The notes under the pieces: model-generated | The model's input: only the letters and a program-made list of their open reading frames with translations | Told to the model about the DNA's origin: nothing | Databases searched by the model: none | Part shown: positions 11,501-20,423 of the stretch, one piece after another | Position numbering within the stretch: position 1 is the stretch's first letter | Layout of the letters: each line of letters opens with the position of its first letter | Assembly: GCA_028622995.1 (NCBI GenBank) | Contig: JAJQJQ010000069.1 | Location: 744,001 to 808,000, forward strand | Reading direction: 5' to 3' | From: Panagrolaimus kolymaensis | Taxonomy: Eukaryota > Nematoda > Chromadorea > Rhabditida > Panagrolaimidae | DNA length: 64,000 bases | Program-made: the position numbers and the translations under genes

Positions 11501-12791
11501 AAATACTGCCAATGATCAACCAAATTTATTATATTTTATTTCACTTCGATTAATCTTTTCTGAATGTCTTTTTAAATTGCTTGATACCAAATGCGTAATT
11601 TTCCCCAATTTTAATCAACTTAAAATTAAAGACACTAAATTTGGTACATGGGATAAAATTATTCAAGTAAGTTAATATTTGGAAAAAAATTGAAATCGAA
11701 ATATTAGAATTAGCCAAGTTTTCGTAAATATAAGAATTGTAATGAAATTTTTTCGAGAAAAAGATTTAGCGATAGTAACATAAAAACAACAATATTTTGT
11801 AAAATTAAATTACTGTCATTAAACTCATTAAAATTGAATAAAAATCGAACCCAAAAAATCAGAATTTTACTTTTTTTTTGACAAATTAAATAATTTTTAC
11901 CTTTTTGCAATGAAAAGTTTTTTTTGAAATGGACAGTAACCAGTGTTCTTACTTTGCATTTTGGTCGCGCCAAGCGCCGCGCCAAGCATTGCGCTACGCG
12001 CCAGACCTAAAAATTTTGAGCGCCACGCGCCAAAAAAAAATTTAAATAATTACTTTAAAACCTTTATTTTTTTATTGTTTTTGTTAGATATACTTAAAAT
12101 AACGCTAAATTAGACGTTTTACTAAGATTAAACCAATTTTTTTCATGAAAATTCAAATAATTTGAAAAATAAAATTTTATTTTTAATTTTTCTCGCGCCA
12201 CGCGCCGCGAGTAAGAACACTGACAGTAACATAGAAATGGCAATAATCCGAACAAAATAATTACTGTCGCTAAAATGTTATGTAAAAACTTAAAAATTTT
12301 TATAAAAGAAAACGCTTTTTTCCTTTTTTGAAATTTACATATTGATTTCCCATTCTTTTCAGGCTCATGAAAATACGCCATTGGGTGAATTAGTGGATAT
12401 TATATTAGAACATAAAATATCTTGTTTGCCCATTCACGATGATGATGGAAATATTTCTGGTATAATTACTAAACAAGATATCATGTATGCTGTGGGAGAA
12501 TATAAAAATGATACCTTTTCCGCGGCTCTCAAAGTTCCAGCCTATACAATTTGTAAAGAAAATTGTTTGGATTTTTTGGTTTCCACTGATTGCACTGTGG
12601 AAGGAGCCTGTCGAACTTTATATGATTCATGGCTTCCATGTTTATTTATTGTTGATAATAATGGTGAAAAGGTGATTGGCGTTATATCATATGCAGATAT
12701 AATGGATTTCTTATTTAAAATGACTGATAATCCTCAACATCTTAAAACTGCGAATGGAATGCGATCAAGAATTAATTCTATTGTACAATAA
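5536..12791 (+). CDS. AMPK gamma-like subunit with four CBS motifs, divergent
   Basis: Eight exons: 5536-6345, 6837-7085, 10232-10286, 10363-10463, 10640-10712, 10769-10919, 11429-11666, 12363-12791. All joins keep phase, giving 701 aa. The first ~350 residues are low-complexity (Q/H/N, D/E and G/S runs) and precede a conserved-looking stretch around RRFSVPEKVLREA. Four CBS repeats follow: about 375-450 (YMQSRACYDVAP), 475-555 (NRVHRIPVV), 555-620 (HKISCLPIHDDDG) and 630-695 (SWLPCLFIVD, then SYADIMDFL). The AMPK gamma subunit senses AMP/ADP/ATP for the kinase complex. The His-Arg pair is present in CBS2, but the equivalent pair in CBS4 is Pro-Cys and the CBS1 Arg is Val, as in divergent nematode aakg paralogs. 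The first Met is the least certain part. Intron 2 is 3.1 kb. Confidence 0.88.
6412..6460. repeat. short palindromic element, copy 6, AMPK gamma intron 1
   Basis: Begins GATAGTAACA and ends AATTACTATCGT, with an internal TTGTCAAAATTT; 49 bp. Confidence 0.6.
6596..6650. repeat. short palindromic element, copy 7, AMPK gamma intron 1
   Basis: Begins GATAGTAATT and ends GTTACTCTCATTTA, 55 bp. A degenerate relative (TATTTTGCAATTTTTTG, then TTACTATT) may lie just upstream near 6550-6590. Confidence 0.55.
7259..7309. repeat. short palindromic element, copy 8, AMPK gamma intron 2
   Basis: Begins GAGAGTAATC and ends ATTACTCTCATTT, 51 bp. Confidence 0.6.
7756..7805. repeat. short palindromic element, copy 9, AMPK gamma intron 2
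   Basis: Begins GATAATAATC and ends GTTACTATCAAT. The left end is degenerate (GATAATAA in place of GATAGTAA). Confidence 0.5.
7936..7988. repeat. short palindromic element, copy 10, AMPK gamma intron 2
   Basis: Begins GATAGTAAGC and ends ATTACTATCATATT, 53 bp. Confidence 0.55.
9072..9119. repeat. short palindromic element, copy 11, AMPK gamma intron 2 (degenerate)
   Basis: Begins GAGAGTAAGC and ends AGTTACTACTA. The right end has drifted. Confidence 0.4.
9241..9291. repeat. short palindromic element, copy 12, AMPK gamma intron 2
   Basis: Begins GATAGTAAGT and ends ATTACTCTCATTT, 51 bp. Confidence 0.55.
9794..9845. repeat. short palindromic element, copy 13, AMPK gamma intron 2
   Basis: Begins GGATAATAATA and ends GTTACTCTCTTT, with AATATTGTTAAAATTTTG before the right end. 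Confidence 0.5.
10536..10586. repeat. short palindromic element, copy 14, AMPK gamma intron 4
   Basis: Begins GATAGTAACT and ends GTTACTATCCTTT, 51 bp. It fills about a third of this 176-bp intron. Confidence 0.6.
11266..11315. repeat. short palindromic element, copy 15, AMPK gamma intron 6
   Basis: Begins GGGAAAGTAATC and ends GTTACTCTCCC, 50 bp. The outer GGG/CCC pair still matches although it differs from the other copies, which suggests compensatory change or a subfamily. Confidence 0.5.
11771..11820. repeat. short palindromic element, copy 16, AMPK gamma intron 7
   Basis: Begins GATAGTAACA and ends ATTACTGTCATT, with an internal AATATTTTGTAAAATT; 50 bp. Confidence 0.55.
11932..12270. 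repeat. short palindromic element, copy 17, split by a MITE, AMPK gamma intron 7
   Basis: The left end GACAGTAAC lies at 11932-11940. After the hAT MITE and its duplicated target, the rest continues at 12231-12270 and ends ATTACTGTCGC. Without the insert it is about 49 bp and looks like copy 16. Confidence 0.6.
11941..12222. mobile_element. hAT-type MITE, 282 bp, 8-bp target duplication
   Basis: The terminal inverted repeats are CAGTGTTCTTACT at the left and its exact complement at the right. They are flanked on both sides by ACAGTAAC (11933-11940 and 12223-12230), the 8-bp duplication typical of hAT transposons. The interior has no coding capacity. It is locally GC-rich, with repeated GCGCCAAGCGCC / CGCCACGCGCC blocks near both ends that can fold on each other. 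It lies in AMPK gamma intron 7, inside a copy of the short palindrome. Confidence 0.88.
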
Positions 12792-14500
12792 AAAAAAAAA
12801 TGAATTTTTTATGGAAAAAAACTTATTAAAAAATTGTGGTAATTTTTGTTAAAACAATATTTTTTTGTTATTAAAAAAATGTAAATTTTATAATTTTCTT
12901 TAAAAATCAGTTAATTTTTTTCGTTGCAAATCCAAGCTTATCTAAAACTCGGTTTATTTTGTATTTTTATGGTCTCCACACGAAATTTCAAATTATTATA
13001 TATTTAACCCGATTTTCGCTATTTTCGAAGTTTTTTTTCTTGAAAAGTTTTGGAAATTACAGAATTTTTTTATGTGAGAAAATTTTTTCCAAAGAAAAAT
13101 TCCTTTTTTTTATATTTTTGTGTTGAGGCCATCCGTAGCAACTTTTTTAATTATATATCACTTTTTTTTATAATTGTAAATATATATACATTTTTTTTGT
13201 AATTAATTTTAAAAAATATTCCTTCCGGTGCCATTGTTATTTTTTATTATTATAAAACCTTTGCAAAAAAGTTTCCAATCAAAAAAAAATCCCGGCACTT
13301 TAAAAATAATCTTCTTTTCTTACCTGTGTTTTGTTTTTATATTTTTCTTTTTTTCACGGATAACCCAACCCACCAAACCAACAACAACTACTAAACTACG
13401 CTCAAAAATACGGCTGTCTGTTATTTCTTTTTTTAAATTTTTTCGTGTTTAAACTTTATTTAAAAAAATATGTGTAACCGTCCATTTTCTTTTTTTTAAA
13501 TTGTAATAATTAAATTAATTTATGTTTCTTTGTAAAAAAAAAAAATAATATTTTATACATACTTTTTTTTCTTTTATTATGTTATTCTTGCCGTCTTTGT
13601 GTTTCACTTTTTTTCTCTGCTTTCAGAGGAGAAGAAAAAAAAGTTGAAACTTATGTTAAAAAAATAATTACATTCAACAACAAAAAAAACTTACATATTT
13701 TTTTGGTGGAATTTTATCTTCTTTTTTTTCGGGACAACAAAACATTGAAAATAAAAAGTTTTGAAGATGAAAAATAATCGGTAGCAAAAAAAACAAGCTT
13801 GAAACAGTCAACGAAAAAAACAATTTTTAAAAAAAATTTAAATTTTTTATTTTCTTACAAAAATCAAAAAAGAAATGTTAAATTTCCAAAATCCAAAATA
13901 TGTAATTTTACGCTATCACTAACTATATATTTTATTTATCCATAGATCTTTTTTTTGTCTTCATTTTTTTTTATTAATTAAAATTGATTGTTTCTTTTAT
14001 TCTATTAAATGTGTTATCTTTGTTTATTGATTTACTTATTATTATTATTATTATATTATATATATCCTGGTTGTACATTTGAATACACGGTAGTTATAAA
14101 TATTTTTTATATATATAAAAAACTTGTTTTTTGCAATTTTTATATAGGAGTTTTTCTTCTTTCATGCAAGTTTAAAAAAAATTATTGAAGTTGCTATAAG
14201 AAAATTCATTATAAAATTGTGGCTGCTATAATTCCGCAAATTTAAATAAAACTAACTGGAAAAGTTGAAGACAAATAAAAAGCAAATAAATCCGGCAATC
14301 CTTTAAAGTTTAAACAATCCAAAAAATCTGTGGTTGCCATTTCGCCTCTCTATTAAAAGCAATCAAACTAAACATTGACCCAATGAAAAAAAAATGCCCA
14401 AAAAGTTGCATAGACTAACATCAAAATGATTGAAAAAAACACCCTTTTTAGCGGAGCTTTGCCAGCAACAAAAAAAATAATCACTTTATTATGCAAATTT
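12792..14500. other. non-coding region between AMPK gamma and the damaged MATH-BTB gene
   Basis: Probable 3' UTR of AMPK gamma followed by A+T-rich DNA with homopolymers. No gene is recognisable. The open frame at 13228-13452 looks like chance. Confidence 0.6.
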
Positions 14501-14502
14501 CC

Positions 14503-14647
14503 ATCATTTACTTTCACTTTTTTTTTTCTATGATTTTTTTGTTTGTCGTTCGTCGTCTTCATTTCGTTCAATCCTCATTCCATCGAAAGGTTGTTTCATC
14601 GAATTTCCTGTTTCTTCCGCTTGAATGTTTTGTTGTTTATAAATTGT
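14503..14647 (+). repeat. duplicated upstream segment of MATH-BTB genes, copy A
   Basis: This segment matches 28922-29073 closely, including TTTGTCGTTCGTCGTCTTC and the stretch leading into the first exon. The duplication that produced the two MATH-BTB genes therefore carried the promoter or 5' UTR as well. The segment is open in the frame of exon 1, so an upstream start at 14543 is possible. Confidence 0.7.
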
Positions 14648-15492
14648 ATGAAAAGAATCAAGAATAACCTGTTATCGTATTTTGGAAATAAGAAGATGGA
14701 TTCAACTCCAAAGCTTTCAACTTTTGTAAGTTTTTACTTTTTTTTTCCACTCAAGTTTATTCATTTTTTAAATGCTTGAATGTCCTTTTGCGGTCAAATG
14801 GGAAATAGATGAAGAGAAATTAGCTGCTTTGAGGAATTCAGAATATGGATTTTTGGAAACCCAATGGTTCAATGCTGCAAATATTCCCGATGTTCAATAT
14901 TCAATTCAAATTTATCCCAATGGAAGCAAGGAGGAAGAAGATTATTTTGGAAGAAAAGTATATTTTTTCTTGCAACTGAAGATTGGAAATGAAAAGAAGG
15001 TCAAAGCTTATTTCAAGTTTTCCATTGAATCTGCTGATTTTAAGGATAAGTTTAATCATGAATTTGAAAAATCTGGAAGACGTGGAAGAAGCTGTTGTAC
15101 CACTGATGGATTGTTCGCTTTATATAATAAGTATATCGTTAATGGAAAACTCATTCTCAAATGTCAAGGAACTTTATGTATTGAAAGAGAATATCAATCA
15201 GCTAATAAAGAAATTAAACAAAGCTTTTGGAGAAAATTATGGAAAAGAAATGACAAAGATTTCACAATTGTTGTTGATGGCAAAAGTATTCAAGTAAGTT
15301 ATTTACAATCTTTTTCAACTGCCTTTATTGCCAACTTTCTTATAGACTCACAAATGTATCCTTGGTACTCATTCAACTGCTTTTGATGGTATGTTCAATT
15401 CTGGTATGAAAGAAGCTATTGAAAACAAAATGGAGATCATTGATTTTTCTTATTTACAACTGCAGCATCACTTCAAGTTGTATTATCTTTAG
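14648..15492 (+). pseudogene. MATH-BTB protein gene A, truncated inside the BTB domain
   Basis: Paralog of the intact gene at 29074-30266. Exon 1 is 14648-14725 (donor GTAAG), the MATH-coding exon is 14772-15293, and the BTB exon starts at 15346 (THKCILGTHSTAFDGMFNSG). There are two defects. First, the acceptor before the MATH exon is missing: the copy reads TTTTTAAATG where the intact paralog has TTTTTCAGACG, and the base change also creates an ATG at 14772. Second, after about 36 BTB codons the sequence switches near 15452 to SLC26 sequence in another frame and stops at TAG 15490-15492. MATH-BTB proteins usually act as CUL3 ubiquitin-ligase adaptors. A short MATH-only product from 14772 (about 190 aa) cannot be excluded. 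Confidence 0.75.
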
Positions 15493-17449
15493 TTCCATCT
15501 TTGCTGGGTTTAGAAGATATTCGAGAAAGAAGTGGATTATTTAAAGTTTATTATGTAAGTTTTTTAATTTCGAGGCACAAATTTACTAAACTAAAATTAT
15601 CATAATACATAGTTTTCCGTTCTGTCCACTTTTTGAAAAGCTGACAAGTTAATCACAACGAAACAAAATATCGAGCTCTGTGAACTGCCTTAATTAATCC
15701 AAGAAAAAGTTTTACATTTTTTAAAAATTATTTTAGATGCTCAATGATATTGTCACACATATTTCCAAAACAAATTATGCTGTACTCATATTATCAGCAA
15801 TTTGCTTAATTTCTTTATACATTGGTAAAACATATTTAAATCCAGAAATTAAGAAACGAGTTTGTTCCTTGCCTGTGCCGTTGGAGCTCATTGTTGTAAG
15901 TATCTGAATCGATTGCTTTTACCAAAATTAAATGCTACATTTTTGTAGGTTGTAATTACAACAGTTTTATCAAAATTCTGTCATTTTAAAACTCGTTATA
16001 ATATGGATATAGTCGATGATGTTCCAACAGGGTAAATATTTTAGCCACAAAATAATGTTTTTCGAACTTTTATTAAATTAAAGTTTTTTTAGATTTCCAA
16101 AACCAATCCTTCCAAAATTTTCTAAATTTCCTGATTTAATTCCTCATGCAGCTATAATTGCTTTAGTAATTTACGCTGTAACATTTTCGGTTGGAAAATT
16201 ATTTGGAAAAAATCATAAATACAGAGTTGATCCAAGTCAAGAACTTCGAGCTTTAGCTATTTGCCAAATTATTCCAAGCTTCTTTTTATGCCATCCATCC
16301 AGCGTGAGTTTATCACGATCCCAAGTTGTTGCACAAGCTGGTTCTAAATCGCAGGTAAAAAAACTTTTTTATAGCAAATTAATAAATTATAAAGTAAAAG
16401 TTTTTTAGTTTGCAAATATTATTTCTGCATCTCTTATGTTAGTAGTAATTTTATGGGCTGGTCCATTATTAGAACCTTTACCAACGGTAAAACTTTTTAC
16501 TCTTTTTTAAATGTTTGATTATTGATTTGCTCCTTTTTAGCCAGTATTAGCTTCAATTGTTGTAGTTGCTTTAAAAGCCATGCTTATGCAATGCAAGGAT
16601 AGTGTAATGTTATGGAAAAGTTCTAAATATGATTTTGTAAGTAATTTTTTAGAATCAAAGTTAAGATTTAAAAATTTTTTTATAGGCAATTTGGATATTT
16701 TCTTTCGTAATTACTCTTGTTTGGGATGTTAGTGAAGGACTCATAGCATCTTTGGCATTTTCTTTTGTCAACGTAGCTGTTCGCTTTCAATGGTAAAAAA
16801 CTTATTTACAATTCTGAATAATTTTAAGAAATAAATGTTTTTTTAGGGCAAACAACAAAGTTCTGGGTCGCTTAGGTGACACAGAAATATATCGAGGAAA
16901 TATGTATTATAGGTAAATTTAGGGATTCCCAGAAATTCAAAAAAAAGTTTAATTTTCGTTATAAATTTTTAGAGAAAATTTAACTTATCCAGATATTTTA
17001 ATTTTATCATTCGATGCTCCATTATTATTTTTTAATACCGATCGATTTCGAGATAATGTCCTGGAACAAATTGCAAATAAAAAAAGTCCAATAAAATATT
17101 TAATTCTTGATATTTCTGGAATTGTTTCATGCGATCGAATGGGATCTTTAACGTTAAAAGAGCTTAATGAAGAATTAAAATCTATGGCTATTACACTTTA
17201 TTTAACAGGTTTTAGAGGTAAAGAAATTTATTTTTCAGTTTTTTGAAAAAATTAACTATGCAAATTAATTTTTTAGAAGAAGTTTATGAAATATGTATTC
17301 GATGTGGGCTTTTTGAAAAATTTTCAAAGTATAATATTTTCCCCACTCCTCATGATGCAGTAATTTATGCAAATGAATTTGAAGATAAAAAATATCCATC
17401 AATAAAAATAAATGATTTTCCAAAATGCATTGAAATTTCTAAATTATAA
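15453..17449 (+). pseudogene. SLC26 anion transporter copy A, 5' truncated
   Basis: Homologous to the complete gene at 21454-24149, but lacking its first three exons and most of the fourth. Exons: ~15453-15554, 15737-15895, 15949-16031, 16093-16354, 16409-16486, 16541-16636, 16686-16792, 16847-16912, 16973-17217, 17277-17449. From 15737 on, all donors, acceptors and phases match copy B and no stop interrupts the frame. The part kept covers the later membrane helices ([22 protein letters not shown] region) and a full C-terminal STAS domain ([28 protein letters not shown]). The first ~235 residues, including the PQSMAYG transporter signature, are absent. The open frame suggests recent loss, retained function of a fragment, or an assembly join. 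Confidence 0.8.
16182..16482 (+). repeat. SLC26 near-identical tract, copy A
   Basis: 301 bp covering exon, intron and exon. By eye it differs from 22871-23176 by two substitutions and one 5-bp indel in the intron. Flanking exons of the two genes are clearly more diverged and the neighbouring introns do not align. Confidence 0.8.
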
Positions 17450-17612
17450 AATTTCTTATTATTTGTTTGTTTTGTTTTTTTTGTACATAATTTTTGCATA
17501 TATAAATTTTTTTTAAATATTTGATTTATTTACAAAAATTTTAAATTTCAAATACTTGAAAATATGATTTATGAGATTTAAATGTACACAACAAAATTTT
17601 TTTAGATATTAT

Positions 17613-18718
17613 TTAAAGAAGATGAGTCATAGCCTTTATCCTTCTATTATTATATTCACCATCCTTGCTTGTATGGAACAACACAACCGCTTCATTACGC
17701 TCACTGGTTCGCTATAAAACAATAAATTAAAATATTTTCCTTAAAGGGCCCTGTTTATTTCATCTTTTTTTCAAACACGCGGCTGGATATTCGACCCCGC
17801 AAAGTGTGGGCGCTTGTGGGGACGAATATCCAGCCGCGTGTTTGAAAAAAAGATGAAATGAATATGGTCCTTTAATGCCTAATTTTTGTTTATAAAAATT
17901 TTTAAAAGAAAAATACTGATATTTGATAACCAAAATTTTTGGCATCGTAAAGTTTTGATTTGTGTTTTTTGGAAAGTTTGTATATCGTTATTTTTTAAAA
18001 GAATATTTACCTCATCAAAAGTTTGACATCGATCGTATGGTGGCGTGTATAAATGTAAGCTGATGGCGGGATTGGAATGACTTGGATTTTCCATTCGATG
18101 TAAACCCAAATTGTCTAAAAAATAATAATTAAAGACCTTCAAAATTAAATTCACACTTCTATAATAAAATCAAAAAGTTATTTTTCATATTTACTTTTTA
18201 AGTTTAATAACGATAAAGCTTACCGCTCATATATGAAACTCCATCCTTTTTATAATAACTTTCTTTAACTTTTTTCATTGGATTATTTTCTGATTCGGGC
18301 CATTCATAAAGACTTTCCAAAAGAGTGCCTTCAAGGACTTTAACAAAGCAATGGGAATCTGAGTGATCATGGATACTAGAAAAAATAATATCAACTTTAT
18401 TAAAAGCTTAAAAATTAATAAAAAATAATTTTACCTGCTTCCCATTCCTGGACCCCAACATATAATCATGAGATTATATCTGCCATTTCCAGTATCAACA
18501 AGATTTCTAGTATATCTAAAAAAAATTTAAAAGGATAAATTTAAATTTCATTTTAAAGCCTTTTTTACTTACTTATGTGGATCAAAAGTAACAAAATCTT
18601 TCCATTCTTTTTTATTACTTTTATATTCTTCAAGAACTTTTTGAACAACATCAATATCAACTTTGTTAGAGGAAAAAATTTCTCGAATTTCAGTAATTAA
18701 ATTATCCATATTTATCAT
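17613..18718 (-). CDS. cdo-1: cysteine dioxygenase
   Basis: Five exons on the minus strand: 18573-18718, 18435-18515, 18224-18375, 18011-18114, 17613-17711. Phases agree and give 193 aa, close to the usual ~200. The enzyme is a mononuclear iron cupin that oxidises cysteine to cysteine sulfinate in the cytosol, the first step of cysteine breakdown. Visible family marks are [20 protein letters not shown], then [17 protein letters not shown] with both metal His residues and the crosslink Cys, GLHRMEN with the third metal His, and [12 protein letters not shown] with the crosslink Tyr. The start at 18718 (an in-frame ATG at 18709 is the alternative) fits the family N-terminus. The last intron holds a TTAA-flanked foldback element. 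The symbol follows the C. elegans name. Confidence 0.93.
17741..17875. mobile_element. foldback MITE flanked by TTAA, in the last CDO intron
   Basis: A perfect 37-bp inverted repeat (17757-17793 and 17823-17859, centred on CACGCGGCTGGATATTCG) surrounds a 29-bp GC-rich loop. The outer arms, AGGGCCCTG on the left and the complement of AGGACCATA on the right, match imperfectly and abut TTAA on each side. TTAA flanks are typical of piggyBac-related elements, but the ends are too diverged to be sure of the superfamily. Confidence 0.7.
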
Positions 18719-20189
18719 TCTAAAAAATTAATTTTTATTATTTATGTAAAAATCAAAAAAGAATATTAAATTTATTAGGCAATTTTGAAATTCCCAGACA
18801 ATAAAGAGACAAAAATTAGCGATTACGGTATCTTAAAAAAAGTTGTAAAAATGAAGCAAGAAAATTTTTACATTCACGTTTTTTTTTGGCTGATTAAGAA
18901 ATAATAAAGGTTAAAGTAAAATTTGGAAACTTTTTATATTCGAAAAGTCCCCATTGTAAAAAACTAATGCTTTAACTGATAAAACACTATTGACGCTTGA
19001 AGCTTATCAATTTGAGCATTAGTGTTTTGGTTAGTTAAAATACATTTTTAAAATAAAGAAAAAAAATTATAGCTTTATATTGTTTTATTAAGGGCCATTA
19101 AAATAGAAAATATGCAAATATGATTCATTTCTATTTTTCTTATGCTTACTTTTTTATTCTTTAAAATATTCTTTGTACCTTTCTTTGTTTTGCTTACGTA
19201 GTCAACACAATCATTAAAATAAATTTATCATTGATAAGGAAGAGGCCTTGATATTCGATGATTTTTCTTTTCTTTTTTTTCTTAGATGTTTGCCTACTTA
19301 CCTTACTACCTTTCTTGTAGCTGAACAAAAAAGGTTAAACTAAAAAGAAAAATAAGAAAAAAAATAAGCATCCCATCATTCGATGATGGCGGTGAGGCAT
19401 CGGCGCACCTTCTTTTTCTTTATTGGTAATTAAAATATTTTTTAATACACTTACAAACATAGATGGTTATTCGAAATATATTTTTTATTGAAGAACAAAG
19501 AAAAATGATAAGAAAATGAAAAAGGTTATCATTTTTTTTCTTTTTTTTGTATTATTCAACTCCGCATTCCATATTTTAATATGCATGTATATCAAAGGTT
19601 ACGTTTTTCTAATATGAGCCGCAAGTAATTAATTTTTGGCTTCATGACGCATATCGAAATAGTATATTTTTAAGATAACCTTCTTTTATTTAAAAAATAG
19701 CCAAATGAGTCAACAAAATTAAATTAAAAAATCGTCTTTGTCCAAATATCATTGTTTCATAAAACTAGACAACATTGTAAAACAATTAGAAATAAGACAT
19801 TAAAAATTTCAAAGTAAAAACAATAATATTTTGAAATATTTTTTTTATCAAAAAACATTTTAACTTTATTTCATAATTTTATGAGCAGATTTTTTTCTTC
19901 CAGTAATTTTACACAAGACCTTTTGTTTTAAATTGAGAGATAACGTTTGTTTTCAAAGACTCCACAACGTTAATATTGTTTTATAAATTCATGCTAAAAA
20001 TTACAAAAAAGCCTTAACAATGTAAATGAGAATCAAATATTTATTTTGAAGCAAATCTTTATCAAAATACAAATAAAATTTGAAACTTCAATAAAAAATA
20101 AATAAAAATAAAGCACCTAAAAAAGAAAAAAATAGCAAGGAGGTAAATCTGCGAATAGATATATTCAACAACAAGGTGGCATAATATGG
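18719..20189. other. non-coding region between CDO and the second hAT MITE
   Basis: A+T-rich with no recognisable gene. A weak inverted repeat (CTAATGCT / AGCATTAG) lies around 18964-19028. Confidence 0.5.
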
Positions 20190-20197
20190 GTCTCAGG

Positions 20198-20415
20198 CAG
20201 GCCTCTTCCACGGGCCGGGTTTTGCCGGCCCGGCCTGGCCCGTCCAAAAATGGGCCCGGCCCGGCCCGCCAGCGGGCCGGCCCGTCAAAATTTTTTTTTT
20301 GCCTTGGTAATCCCTTTGATTTTTTTTGATTTTTTGTAAAATGGTCGGCCCGGCCCGGCCTGGCCCGTTCAAAAGTCAGCCCGGCCGGGCTGGACGGGCC
20401 GAAGGAAGTGGCCTG
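20198..20415. mobile_element. hAT-type MITE, GC-rich, 218 bp, 8-bp target duplication
   Basis: Flanked by perfect 8-bp duplications GTCTCAGG (20190-20197 and 20416-20423). Its termini are CAGGCCTCTTCC and the complement of CAGGCCACTTCC. The interior is an array of CGGGCC / GGCCCGGCC blocks on both sides of an A+T-rich centre, so the element can fold on itself. It is far more GC-rich than anything around it and has no coding capacity. Length, CAG-type ends and duplication size fit a non-autonomous hAT element. Confidence 0.88.
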
Positions 20416-20423
20416 GTCTCAGG

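Noticed and set aside
1541..12270. The clustered short palindromes as a CRISPR-like array or tandem satellite
   Set aside because: Spacing is irregular (tens to thousands of bases), the units are eukaryotic intronic sequence, and there is no conserved repeat-spacer structure.
18961..19045. Weak inverted repeat with CTAATGCT / AGCATTAG
   Set aside because: Arms are short and interrupted, with no target duplication; it could be chance in this composition.
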